Positions 1 through 8,743 of a stretch of 64,000 bases of DNA are shown one piece after another. The translations under genes were made by a program, and so were the position numbers. The first letter of the stretch is position 1, and the number at the start of each line of letters is the position of its first letter. The notes beneath the pieces are model-generated. The model saw nothing but the letters and a program-made list of their open reading frames with translations. It had not been told where the DNA came from and did no database searches. This DNA comes from Tenggerimyces flavus (lineage in GTDB: Bacteria; Actinomycetota; Actinomycetes; Propionibacteriales; Actinopolymorphaceae), in assembly GCF_016907715.1 (NCBI RefSeq), contig NZ_JAFBCM010000001.1, forward strand, positions 1,736,001 through 1,800,000, written 5' to 3'.

Positions 1-2414
1 ACCCGCGCCAGCCCGTGCTCGTTGTTCGCCGCCCGGTCCGCCTCGAGCGACGCCTCGTACAGCGCCAACGCACCCGGCAGGTCGCCCGCGTACTCCAGCG
101 CGATCGCCTCCGCGTCCTGGAACGCCGAGTGCGCCATCATCTTCCCCAGCTGCCCGGCCAGCGCCCGCCCACTGCGCAACGGCGACAGCGCCTCCATCGG
201 CAGGCCGCGCTGGATCGCCACGATCCCGCGGTGGTAGAGCACCCGCATCAGCTGGACGTCGTTGCCGATCCGAGCCGAGATCTCCCCAGCCCGGACGAGG
301 ACGCCGGCAGCGCGTTCGACCTCGCCGACCATCACGTACGCGTAGCTCAGGTTGCTCAACGCCTCCGCACGGATCGCGTCCTCGGCGTCGGGAGCGTCGA
401 CGAACGCCTCATAGAAGCGGATGCAGTCCTGGTAGCGCCCGCGGCTGATCAGGATCTCGTCGGTCCAGGTCGCCAGCTCCAGCGCGAGCCCGCCGTGCGC
501 GCTCGGCACCGCCGCCTCCAGCAGCGCGATCACGTTCGTCCACTCGTACATCACCTCCTCCAACGCCTCCGCCGAGTGCGTCATGAGGTAGTCCTTCGCC
601 TCGATGTACTCCCGCGCCCATCGCAACGCCCGCGCCAGAACGTCGGACTGCTCGCCGGCCTCCCGCAGCCGATCGGCGGCATAGTCGCGAACGGTCTCCA
701 GCAGCACGAACCGCTTCCCGTCGCCGGCCGAACGTACGGCCACCAGCGAACGGTCCGCCAACCCGATCAGCGCAGGCGCCACCCCGCCCGCGTCCAGCAG
801 GTCGTCCGGCAGGACCGCCTCGGCCGCCTCCAAGGTGAACCCGCCCGCGAAGATCGCCGCCCGCCGCAACACGATCTGCTCAACGGGGTCGAGCAGATCG
901 TGCGACCAGTCGAGTGCGGCGCGCAGGCTCGTATGCCGGTACCCGTCGATCCGTGAGCCGCCGACCAGCAGCCGCATCCGGTCGTGGATGCGCTGGGCGA
1001 GCTGGCTCACCGACAACGTACGGGTCAGGCCGGCCGCGAGCTCGACGCCGAGCGGCAGCCGGTCGACGGCCGCGACCACGTCGTCGACCAGCTGCGGGTC
1101 GAGCGGCCCGGAGCCGGCGAGCCGGCGATCGTCGAACAGCTTGGCGGCCGCCTCCGTCGACAGCGTCGGCACCTCGTACACGCGCTCCTCGCTAATCAGC
1201 AACGGGCGTTGCGAAGTGACGATCACCGCAAGCTGCGTGCCGTACCGGCGCAGTGCCTCGACTGCCGTGGCCGTCGCCTCGACGACGTGCTCGGCGTTGT
1301 CGACCACGACGAGCCGGCCGGACAACGCGGCCGCGGTGCGCTGCAACGGATCGCCGGGGCCGCGGTCCAGGCCGGCGGCCCGCAGGAACGTCCCGGACAG
1401 GTCGTCGGTCGCGGTCAACGGGGCCAGCTCGATCAGCGTGACCGGTCGTTCGACGCGGCGGGCGACCTCGATCGCGAGCCGCGACTTGCCCGCCCCGGGA
1501 GGACCGAGCAGCGTCACGAGCTCGTCGTTCACCACCCGTTCCAGCAGGTCGGCGACGTCGTCGTCGCGACCGACGAAGCTGGTCGCGGGTACGGGGAGGC
1601 GTTGGTCGGGGGTGTGCGCGACCGGTGGCGGTGGCGCGGCAAGCAGGGACGGCTCCTGCCGGAGCAGCCGCAGCTCCAGCTCGGCCGTCGCGGGACTCGG
1701 GTCCACGCCGAGCTCGTCGGCCAGGGCGGTACGCAGCGTGCTCAACGTCTCGAGCGCGTCGGCCTGGCGTCCGCTCCGGTAGTAGGAGACGGCGAGCAGG
1801 CCGCGGAGCCGTTCGTGCAACGGGTGTTCGGTGGCGAGCCCCTGCAGCTCCGCGACGGCCTCCGGCCCAGTGCCGCCGCCCAGCTCGAGGTCGGCCGCCA
1901 AGCCTTCGATCCGCAGCTCCAACAGCCAGGCGTCGAGCCGCTCGCCCTCGCCGAGGGCGTACGGGATCGCGCGCAGGTCGGCGAGAGCCGGACCGCGCCA
2001 GTGCGCGACGGCCTCGGAAGCCGCCGAACGGACGGCCGCGTGATCGCCGGAACGGACCGCGGCCTGCAGCCGTTCACTCGCCGCCTCGGCGGCCGCGAGG
2101 TCGGGCGTCGTCGCGGCGAGCGCGTACCCGCCTCCGGACCTGGTCAGCGCCGCCGGGCCTACCGACCCGAGCGAGCCCCGCAGCCGAGAGGCGAGGACCT
2201 GCAAGCGAGCCGTCGGGCGGTTCAGGTCGGTGTCGCCCCACAGGTCGCGGGCCAGCCGGTCGTCGGGCACGCTCGCGCCCGCCGCCAGCGCCAACCTCGC
2301 CGCGAGCGCGCGTTCGAGCGGTCGGTCCAGGCGAACCGACGTGCCCTCGATCCGTACCTCTACCGGCCCCAGTACGTGGACGGTGATCTCCGCCGCCCCA
2401 CCCCCTGCAGGCAC
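1..2414 (-). CDS. AfsR/SARP-type BTAD regulator with NB-ARC ATPase (3' end outside window)
   Basis: Likely a large cytoplasmic transcription activator. The frame opens at GTG 2414 and stays open to the left edge (about 800 codons), so the C-terminus is missing. Translation gives an OmpR/SARP-like winged helix (VLGPVEVR near residue 14, then DDRLARDLWG), and a bacterial transcriptional activation domain up to about residue 250. An NB-ARC-like ATPase follows, with P-loop LLGPPGAGKS near residue 305 and RLVVVDNAEHV near 370. The visible end is helical and TPR-like. It starts 36 bp after the CGNR gene on the same strand, so the two may be co-transcribed. The target is unknown; the domain calls are firm, the start is less so. 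Confidence 0.85.
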   Translation of the reverse strand, partial: MPAGGGAAEITVHVLGPVEVRIEGTSVRLDRPLERALAARLALAAGASVPDDRLARDLWGDTDLNRPTARLQVLASRLRGSLGSVGPAALTRSGGGYALAATTPDLAAAEAASERLQAAVRSGDHAAVRSAASEAVAHWRGPALADLRAIPYALGEGERLDAWLLELRIEGLAADLELGGGTGPEAVAELQGLATEHPLHERLRGLLAVSYYRSGRQADALETLSTLRTALADELGVDPSPATAELELRLLRQEPSLLAAPPPPVAHTPDQRLPVPATSFVGRDDDVADLLERVVNDELVTLLGPPGAGKSRLAIEVARRVERPVTLIELAPLTATDDLSGTFLRAAGLDRGPGDPLQRTAAALSGRLVVVDNAEHVVEATATAVEALRRYGTQLAVIVTSQRPLLISEERVYEVPTLSTEAAAKLFDDRRLAGSGPLDPQLVDDVVAAVDRLPLGVELAAGLTRTLSVSQLAQRIHDRMRLLVGGSRIDGYRHTSLRAALDWSHDLLDPVEQIVLRRAAIFAGGFTLEAAEAVLPDDLLDAGGVAPALIGLADRSLVAVRSAGDGKRFVLLETVRDYAADRLREAGEQSDVLARALRWAREYIEAKDYLMTHSAEALEEVMYEWTNVIALLEAAVPSAHGGLALELATWTDEILISRGRYQDCIRFYEAFVDAPDAEDAIRAEALSNLSYAYVMVGEVERAAGVLVRAGEISARIGNDVQLMRVLYHRGIVAIQRGLPMEALSPLRSGRALAGQLGKMMAHSAFQDAEAIALEYAGDLPGALALYEASLEADRAANNEHGLAR

Positions 2415-2450
2415 CGGTCCAGGATGCCAGGTCCGTCCACTTAATTCCGG

Positions 2451-2918
2451 TCAGCTCCGGCCGCGGTCGCGCCAGGCCTTCTGCTTCATCCGGTTGCCGC
2501 AGACCTCCATCGAGCACCACTTGGCCGTACGGGCGCGCGAATTGTCATAGAACGCCCACAGGCACTCGTCGTCCCAGCACACCTTCAGCCGGCTCCAGGT
2601 GCCGTCGGTCATCGCCTCGGTCATCGCCACCAGCACGTCCCCGACCCGGCTCCGCCGCGCAGGCCGGAGGGCGAACGACCCGTCGGCGGTGAACCGTACG
2701 GACAGGCCGACTCGCTCGGCCGCCTCGTCGAGCACCCGGACGACGGCCGGCGGCACCGGGGTGCGGTCGTGGTTGGCGACCAACGCCAGCCGGATCGCCT
2801 CACGGACCTCCCGCTCCCAGGGGGAGGTGAGCGTGTCCGTCCGGCGTTCGACGTTGTGCGTGTTGACGAACGCGCGCACGAGCTCCAACTGTCCGGGGGC
2901 GGGCGCAGTCGGGCTCAC
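2451..2918 (-). CDS. CGNR zinc-finger (ABATE-type) putative regulator
   Basis: A 155-aa protein starting at GTG 2918. The C-terminus carries the family signature: Cys pairs around CWDDEC and then CSMEVCGNRMKQKAWR, which forms a small zinc-binding, probably nucleic-acid-binding domain. The N-terminal part is the stress-associated ABATE-like region with the usual NTHNVERRTD stretch. The gene is divergent from the MFS exporter at 2974. A short inverted repeat in the gap suggests it may control that exporter, itself, or the downstream BTAD gene. The family's biochemical role is poorly known; the assignment rests on the CGNR motif. Confidence 0.85.
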   Translation of the reverse strand: MSPTAPAPGQLELVRAFVNTHNVERRTDTLTSPWEREVREAIRLALVANHDRTPVPPAVVRVLDEAAERVGLSVRFTADGSFALRPARRSRVGDVLVAMTEAMTDGTWSRLKVCWDDECLWAFYDNSRARTAKWCSMEVCGNRMKQKAWRDRGRS

Positions 2919-2950
2919 ACCGACATGCTAACCCTCTTGTGCTAGACATT

Positions 2951-2964
2951 GGTTATGCCTAACC
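2951..2964. promoter_or_regulatory. Inverted repeat between divergent CGNR and MFS genes
   Basis: GGTTA-TGCC-TAACC is a perfect 5-bp inverted repeat lying 10 bp before the MFS start codon. A related half-site, GCTAACC, occurs at 2928-2934. The position suits an operator for a divergent regulator/transporter pair. It also weakly resembles a DtxR/IdeR iron box (about 13 of 19 positions), but not well enough to name it. Confidence 0.4.
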
Positions 2965-2973
2965 TACGAAACC

Positions 2974-4233
2974 ATGACAACGGTTAGGGCTTGGACCGAC
3001 CGGAACTTCCGGCGGCTCTGGGTCGGCTCGAGCGCGTCATGGTTCGGCGCGGAGATCGGCGAGCTCGCGATCCCGCTGCTCGCCCTGATCACGCTGGCCG
3101 CGACGCCCGCCGAGTTGGGACTGCTGCGAACGATGCAGTTCCTACCGTTTCTCCTTGCCACGTTGCCGTTGGGCGTTCTCGTCGACCGCTGCCGGAAGCG
3201 CCCACTGATGATCGGCGCCGATCTTGGCAGGTTCGTGCTGATCGGCGGCATCCCGGTGCTGATCTGGGTCGGCGCCGGGCACCTCGAGCTCGTGTACGTC
3301 TTCGTCTTCGCCGCCGCGATGCTCACCGTTCTCTACCAGCTCTCGGACTTCGCGTTCCTCCCGCGCGTCGTCACCTCCGAGCGCCTGCTCGATGCCAACA
3401 GCAAGTTGACGGCGACGCAGTCCGCCGCCGAGATCGGCGGCAAGGGTCTCGGCGGGCTCCTCGTGCAGGCGCTCACCGCGCCGTTCGCCGTGCTGTTCAA
3501 CGCGGTCGGCTACCTCGTCTCCGCGTTCGCGATCAGCCGGATCGACATCGACGAGCGCATCGAGCGCAAGGCCGGTCGTTCCGTCTGGCGCGAGGTCGCC
3601 GAGGGGCTTCGCATCGTCCTACGCAACAAGTACCTGCGACCGCTGGTCTCGGAGTCCACGACCTACAACCTCTTCTTCGAGCTCTTCCTCGTGGGCCTGA
3701 TGGTCTTCGCCGTGCGCGACCTCGGAATGAGTGCGGCGCTGATCGGCCTCGCGTTCACGATCGGCGCTGTCGGCACGTTCCTCGGCGCGTGGTTCGGCGC
3801 GCGCGTCGCGGGGCGCTTCGGGTACGGCCGCGTGCTGCTCGTCACGTTCCTGGTCGGCAACTCCGCGTCGGTCCTGCTCCTGCTGATGAACGACAAGGGC
3901 ACCGCGATTCTGATCCTGGCCTCGGTGTTCTTCCTGATGGGCTTGGGGACCGGAATCGCCAACGTGCACGCGACAAGCCTCCGTCAGACGGTGATCCCGA
4001 GCGCCCTGCACGGACGGGTGAACGCTGCCTACCGGATGGTGTCCTGGGGCGCGGTTCCGATCGGCGCGAGCCTCGGCGGGCTCATCGCGACCCAGTTCAG
4101 CCCGCACACCGCGATGCTGGTCGGGGCGCTCGGCATCCCGTTGGGGACGGTCTGGATCGCGTTCTCGGCGATTCCGAAGGTCCGGTCGATCGCGGAGGTG
4201 CAGCTTGGTGCCGAATCCCCGCCCGAACGTTGA
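2974..4233 (+). CDS. MFS exporter (EntS/MFS_3-like)
   Basis: A 419-aa integral membrane protein with about 12 hydrophobic segments and the motif-A-like loop GVLVDRCRKRP between helices 2 and 3. The N-terminus (RNFRRLWVGSSASWFGAEI) is typical of the EntS-like small-molecule or drug exporter branch. ATG 2974 is the first good start. The gene is divergent from the CGNR gene. Its TGA stop (4231-4233) lies inside the -35 box of the next gene's promoter. The substrate cannot be read from the sequence. Confidence 0.85.
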   Translation: MTTVRAWTDRNFRRLWVGSSASWFGAEIGELAIPLLALITLAATPAELGLLRTMQFLPFLLATLPLGVLVDRCRKRPLMIGADLGRFVLIGGIPVLIWVGAGHLELVYVFVFAAAMLTVLYQLSDFAFLPRVVTSERLLDANSKLTATQSAAEIGGKGLGGLLVQALTAPFAVLFNAVGYLVSAFAISRIDIDERIERKAGRSVWREVAEGLRIVLRNKYLRPLVSESTTYNLFFELFLVGLMVFAVRDLGMSAALIGLAFTIGAVGTFLGAWFGARVAGRFGYGRVLLVTFLVGNSASVLLLLMNDKGTAILILASVFFLMGLGTGIANVHATSLRQTVIPSALHGRVNAAYRMVSWGAVPIGASLGGLIATQFSPHTAMLVGALGIPLGTVWIAFSAIPKVRSIAEVQLGAESPPER

Positions 4234-4258
4234 CATGGAACGGCGTACCATCCACGGT
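4230..4258 (+). promoter_or_regulatory. Sugar-regulon promoter/operator A (leaderless)
   Basis: TTGACA (4230-4235), a 17-bp spacer, then CACGGT (4253-4258) as a weak -10, and 7 nt to the ATG at 4266. The spacer holds TGGAACGGCGTACCATC, an imperfect inverted repeat. The same layout and nearly the same spacer precede the gene at 16558. The start point predicted from the -10 coincides with the ATG, so the mRNA should have no leader. Confidence 0.65.
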
Positions 4259-4265
4259 CCTGTTC

Positions 4266-6425
4266 ATGAGGAGACCCGCCGTCGTCCTTGCAGTCGTCCC
4301 GGCTCTGGTGCTCGCTCTCGTGGGAACGGGCACCGCCGCGACCCAACCCGACCCCGGTGTGGAGCACGTCCACGCTCCCGCCGGCGCGATCTTCTACACG
4401 AACACGGCAGGCGGTGACTTCCCGTACGCCGGCTTCGCGGCGCTGTTCGACGCCAGCCGCACGAACGCCGACGGCACGCGGAGCAACCGGCTGCTGATGT
4501 CGTACAAGACCGCCACCGACGCGGTCGGCACCGGCGGTACGCGGGTGAAGCAGTCCGCGAACGAGGGCACGACGTGGACGGACTTCACGTCGCCGGACGG
4601 CACGACCGGCATGGTGAACGTGATCCGTCTCGCCGACGCCGCTGGGACGGTCGTCGCGATCGACTACGAGCCCACCGCGGTCACGGCGCCGCCGGGTGCG
4701 GCGAACCAGTTCCGGCGCTGGATCCTCACGCCGACCGGCTGGGCGAACGGCGGCCTCGCGACGTTCTCGTTCTCCGAGCCGCTCTCGTGGGCTCGGGTGG
4801 AGCAGGCGCCGATCCTGCTCGGCGACGGCAAGACGATCCTGGTGACCTTGTACGGCGCGTACGCGTCGGGCACGACGTTTGTGGTCGTCGCGCGCTCGAC
4901 GGACGGCGGCGCGAACTGGACCGAGGCGTCCCGCGTGGTCACCGGCGGCGGCTTCAACGAGGCATCGATCGTGGAGACGTCGCACGGGCAGCTCGTCGTG
5001 GGTTTGCGCAAGCAGGCTTCGGGCTCGATCGACTTGTACGTCTCCCGTTCGACGAACGCGACCGGGAACGGGCCGTGGTCGACGCCCTCGATCGTCTCGT
5101 CCGCGTCTGGCGCGGCGCCGCTGCTGGTGAAGGCGGCGAACGGCGCGATCGTGATGGGGTCGGGGCGGAACGACAACGTGCTGCGGTTCTCGATGGACGG
5201 GACCGGCGCGACGTGGCTGCACAAGCAGATCCCGTACGTGAACTATCCGACCCAGTCGCGGACTCGTGGGTCGTCCGGGTACTTGGGGATCGCTGCTCTG
5301 GCCTCGAACCGGTTCCTCGTTGTCGGCGACAACTGCGCGCCGGGTTGGGGCTGTCCCGCGGGCGACACCGGGCATCAGGTGGGCAAGCAGCACGCGCTGT
5401 GGAAGTCGATGGTCGAGGCCGACACTCCCCAATGGGGCAAGGTGGATCTGCAGACGAAGTTCCAGCGTGGTGAGGTCGCGGTGCTGACTCCGTTGACGTC
5501 GTACGGGCAGGGGCGGGCGTCTCTTGCGGCGTACGGGTTTGACGGTGACGCACGGGCGGACTCGTCGGTGGTGTCTTCGTCGCGGTCCGTCGTGGTGCGG
5601 CTCGATCGGCCGTACGAGCTGACGGGGCTGGGCGTTTCCGCGTACCTGCTGGGTGCGACGGACGTACGGATCGAGACGTCGCTGGACGGGTCTTCGTGGA
5701 CGACGCCCGCTCGGGCGACGCGGGTGGGGATCCTGCGGCCGTTCGCGACGCCGGTCGTCGCGCGGTACCTGCGGCTGACGGACCCGAACGTGTCGTCGGT
5801 GACGGACGCCGGGTTCCTGCACGAGCTCGAGGTGTACACGACGACGGACGGGTTCGAGAACGACTACCCGGGCTCGGCGCCGGTGGGGAATGGAGTGCAG
5901 TCCGCGCAGGGCGTGACGGTGGTGAACGCTTCGGACGTTGCTGTGGCGGAGCGGCTGTCGTCGCGGTTCCTGCGGGTGCGGGACACGAGCAGTACGGCGA
6001 TCTCGCGGGCGACCTGGCGGCACGCGACCTCGGGCGCGGTGACGTACGAGTTCAAGTCGCGTGCTGTCGGGACGGCGAACCAGGGGTTGCTGTTCTCCTT
6101 GTTCGGGACCACGGCCGCGGGCGCGGCGGCGACGCCGTACCACCTGCTGCTGAACGCTTCCGGCCAGCTGTTCCGCTACGACTGGGCGGCCGCGTCCTGG
6201 GGCTCGCCGTTGAACGCGACTCCGCTGGTGGCGAACAACTGGAACTCCTTGAAGTTGGTGGCGACGACGACCTCGGCGACGCTGTCGGCGAACGGGTCGG
6301 TCGTGGCGACGTTCGGACCGTCCCAACCCGCCGCCAGCTTCAACGGCAACCAGCTCGCTTCCTCCGGCACCGTCCCCGTGGGCGACGACTGGCTCATCGA
6401 CGACCTCGCCTACACCACCCCGTAA
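4266..6425 (+). CDS. Secreted sialidase-like beta-propeller with F5/8C-like and LamG-like domains
   Basis: A 719-aa secreted protein. The signal peptide covers about residues 1-25 (MRRPAVVLAVVPALVLALVG, cut near TAA-TQ). A BNR/sialidase-type propeller follows, with Asp-box-like repeats SANEGTTW (about 97) and STDGGANW (about 210). A discoidin-like module lies near 430-530 (VRIETSLDGSSWTT), and a beta-sandwich lectin-like domain runs from about 560 to the end. The likely role is recognition or cleavage of extracellular glycans. The sialidase catalytic RIP motif is not obvious, so the substrate is uncertain. ATG 4266 fits the leaderless promoter and the signal peptide. Confidence 0.8.
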   Translation: MRRPAVVLAVVPALVLALVGTGTAATQPDPGVEHVHAPAGAIFYTNTAGGDFPYAGFAALFDASRTNADGTRSNRLLMSYKTATDAVGTGGTRVKQSANEGTTWTDFTSPDGTTGMVNVIRLADAAGTVVAIDYEPTAVTAPPGAANQFRRWILTPTGWANGGLATFSFSEPLSWARVEQAPILLGDGKTILVTLYGAYASGTTFVVVARSTDGGANWTEASRVVTGGGFNEASIVETSHGQLVVGLRKQASGSIDLYVSRSTNATGNGPWSTPSIVSSASGAAPLLVKAANGAIVMGSGRNDNVLRFSMDGTGATWLHKQIPYVNYPTQSRTRGSSGYLGIAALASNRFLVVGDNCAPGWGCPAGDTGHQVGKQHALWKSMVEADTPQWGKVDLQTKFQRGEVAVLTPLTSYGQGRASLAAYGFDGDARADSSVVSSSRSVVVRLDRPYELTGLGVSAYLLGATDVRIETSLDGSSWTTPARATRVGILRPFATPVVARYLRLTDPNVSSVTDAGFLHELEVYTTTDGFENDYPGSAPVGNGVQSAQGVTVVNASDVAVAERLSSRFLRVRDTSSTAISRATWRHATSGAVTYEFKSRAVGTANQGLLFSLFGTTAAGAAATPYHLLLNASGQLFRYDWAAASWGSPLNATPLVANNWNSLKLVATTTSATLSANGSVVATFGPSQPAASFNGNQLASSGTVPVGDDWLIDDLAYTTP

Positions 6426-6437
6426 CCGAGCTCCTCG

Positions 6438-6494
6438 TTTGGATGAAGGGCACCTTCATCCAATAGGTTTGGATGAAGGTGCCCTTCATCCAAA
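6438..6494. terminator. Two tandem, mutually inverted hairpins
   Basis: Hairpin 1 has 11-bp arms at 6439-6449 and 6453-6463 around GCA. Hairpin 2 has 12-bp arms at 6468-6479 and 6483-6494 around TGC. Each is self-complementary and each is also the reverse complement of the other, so the whole block can form one long cruciform or two small ones. It lies just after the sialidase-like stop and before the next MFS gene. It may act as a terminator or be a repetitive palindromic element. There is no T-run. Confidence 0.6.
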
Positions 6495-6591
6495 CGGCCC
6501 TCCGCCATCGTCGCGGTCGGAAACGTTCAAGCGGGATGTCGGCGCGATCAGGTAGGAAGGACTCTCACAGCAACGCCTCGGGAGTCCCTTC

Positions 6592-7920
6592 ATGTCCGAC
6601 CAGACCACTGTCACCCCGCCGCCGAACGGTGCGCCGCGCTGGTTGCGCGGGCCGCTGAGGCCGTTCCAGCACGGCCAGTACAGGCTGCTCGCGGGGTCGC
6701 TGACCGCGAACGTGTTCAGCGACGGCCTCTGGCTGATGGCCATGGTTTGGCAGGTCATCGCGCTCGGCGGCAAGGCGGGCGAGCTGTCGCTGGTCGCCAC
6801 CGGGACGTCCGTCGGCCTGGTCGCGACCGCCCTGATCGGCGGCGTCGTGGCCGACCGGATCTCCCAGCGCCGCATCCTGATGATCGTCGAGCTCGGCCTG
6901 ACCGCGTTCGGCGCAGCCCTCGCGGCTCTCGCGCTCACCGGCCAGCTGCAGCTCTGGCACCTCGTCGTGGTCGCCACGATCCGCGGTATCGGTGGCGGCT
7001 TCTACTACCCCGCGTACTCCGCGATGCTTCCGTCGATCATCCCGTCGGAGCACCTGCTCGCCGCGAACGGTGTCGAGGGCACGCTCCGGCCGGTGATCAT
7101 GCAGGCCGCCGGCCCGGCGATCGCGAGCCTCATCGTCGCCGCGTACTCGCCCGGCGCGGCGCTCGCGGTCGGTGCCGTCACGCAGGCGATCGCGATGCTG
7201 TTCCTGTTCTTCATGAAGCCCGTCGCGCTCCGACGCGACACCTCCGAGACGAAGGACCAGCATCCGATCCGTTCGATGCTGGTCGACCTCAAGGAGGGCT
7301 TCGTCTACATGGTCCGCACGCCGTGGCTCCTCGCGACGCTGCTGTTCGCGTCGCTGATGATCCTGGTGATGATGGGCCCGATGGAGGTCCTGATCCCGTT
7401 CGCGATCAAGGACCGCGCGGGTGGTGGGCCGCAGGAGCACGCGATCGTGATGGCCGCGTTCGGGCTGTCTGGCGCGGCGGCGTCGCTGTTCATGGCGTCG
7501 CGCAAGCTGCCGCGGCGGTACCTCACCTGGATGAACGTGCTGTGGGGCGTGGCCTGCCTGCCGTTCGTGCTGATCGGGTTCGCGACGAACGTGTGGGTGA
7601 TCGCGGGCGCGGCGTTCGTGATCGGCGCGTTGTTCAGCGGGCCGATGGTGATCTGGGGAACGTTGCTCCAACGCCGCGTCCCGCCGGCGCTGCTCGGCCG
7701 CGTCTCGAGCCTGGACTTCTTCGTCTCGCTGGTGTTCATGCCGATCTCGATGGCGCTGGCCGGCCCGGTCAGCGCGGGGATCGGGCTGGCGCCGACGTTC
7801 ATCATCGCCGGCGTGCTGCCGCTGGTCTTCGCCGTCGTGGCCGTCCTGTGGGCCCGGATGCCGGCTGACGAGCTGGCGCATCCGCTGGACACGCCTGCAG
7901 AGGAGCCGGCTGCCAAATAA
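6592..7920 (+). CDS. MFS exporter (EntS/MFS_3-like)
   Basis: A 442-aa membrane protein with about 12 predicted helices. After a Pro-rich cytoplasmic N-terminus it has the MFS_3 pattern (PFQHGQYRLLAGSLTANVFSD) and motif A GGVVADRISQRR. Start ATG 6592 follows GGGAG by about 7 nt. Its TAA stop is shared with the first copy of the 158-bp tandem repeat, so the mRNA's 3' end would run into that array. It belongs to the same broad family as the exporters at 2974 and 38631. No substrate is evident. Confidence 0.85.
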   Translation: MSDQTTVTPPPNGAPRWLRGPLRPFQHGQYRLLAGSLTANVFSDGLWLMAMVWQVIALGGKAGELSLVATGTSVGLVATALIGGVVADRISQRRILMIVELGLTAFGAALAALALTGQLQLWHLVVVATIRGIGGGFYYPAYSAMLPSIIPSEHLLAANGVEGTLRPVIMQAAGPAIASLIVAAYSPGAALAVGAVTQAIAMLFLFFMKPVALRRDTSETKDQHPIRSMLVDLKEGFVYMVRTPWLLATLLFASLMILVMMGPMEVLIPFAIKDRAGGGPQEHAIVMAAFGLSGAAASLFMASRKLPRRYLTWMNVLWGVACLPFVLIGFATNVWVIAGAAFVIGALFSGPMVIWGTLLQRRVPPALLGRVSSLDFFVSLVFMPISMALAGPVSAGIGLAPTFIIAGVLPLVFAVVAVLWARMPADELAHPLDTPAEEPAAK

Positions 7921-8703
7921 GGATCACTGGCGGAAGCCGCGCCAGACGGAGAGCGCGGTGAACATCCGGTACCGGCCTGGCGACGCCGACGGACGACTCG
8001 AGGGTTGTCGAGCAGTAAGGATCACCGGTGGCAGCCACGCCAGCGACTCGAGGGTCTCTCTCAAAGGTCTGAAATAAGGATCACCGGCGGAAAGCCACGC
8101 CAGACGGAGAGCGCGGTGAACATCCGGTACCGGCCTGGCGACGCTGACGGACGACTCGAGGGTTGTCGAGCAGTAAGGGTCACTGGTGGCAGCCACGCCA
8201 GCGACTCGAGGGTCTCTCTCAAAGGTCTGAAATAAGGATCACCGGCGGAAAGCCACGCCAGACGGAGAGCGCGGTGAACATCCGGTACCGGCCTGGCGAC
8301 GCTGACGGACGACTCGAGGGTTGTCGAGCAGTAAGGGTCACTGGTGGCAGCCACGCCAGCGACTCGAGGGTCTCTCTCAAAGGTCTGAAATAAGGATCAC
8401 CGGCGGAAAGCCACGCCAGACGGAGAGCGCGGTGAACATCCGGTACCGGCCTGGCGACGCTGACGGACGACTCGAGGGTTGTCGAGCAGTAAGGATCACC
8501 GGTGGAACCCACGCCAACGACTCGAGGGACTCTCTCAAAGGTCTGAAATAAGGATCACCGGCGGAAAGCCACGCCAGACGGAGAGCGCGGTGAACATCCG
8601 GTACCGGCCTGGCGACGCTGACGGACGACCCGGGGGTTTCTCGCAGTAAGGGTCACTGGTGGCAGCCACGCCAACGACTCGAGGGACTCTCTCAAAGGTC
8701 TGA
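7915..8703. repeat. Five tandem 158-bp repeats
   Basis: Unit starts are at 7915, 8072, 8230, 8388 and 8546. The first copy is 157 bp; the others are 158. Each unit contains two diverged forms of a core of about 30 bp: AATAAGGATCACCGGCGGAA plus AGCCACGCCAG, and AGTAAGGGTCACTGGTGGCA followed by GCCACGCCAG. The core therefore occurs about ten times. Copies 2-4 are near-identical; copies 1 and 5 carry most of the differences. Short open frames repeat with the same period but look non-coding. The array fills the whole gap between the MFS stop and the GlxA-type gene. Confidence 0.95.
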
Positions 8704-8743
8704 AAACCTGGGATCCCTGTCCATTTCGGCTACGGTCTGCCGT

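Noticed and set aside
2951-2969. Iron box upstream of the first MFS exporter
   Set aside because: It matches the DtxR/IdeR consensus at only about 13 of 19 positions, with changes in the central part. Kept only as an unnamed inverted repeat.
2991-6425. A 1144-codon plus-strand open frame
   Set aside because: Only the part from 4266 is a gene (sialidase-like, with signal peptide and promoter). The first 425 codons are Arg/Pro-rich shadow of the MFS gene in another frame.
7915-8703. CRISPR array
   Set aside because: The units are 158 bp, contiguous and nearly identical throughout, with no unique spacers and no cas genes nearby.
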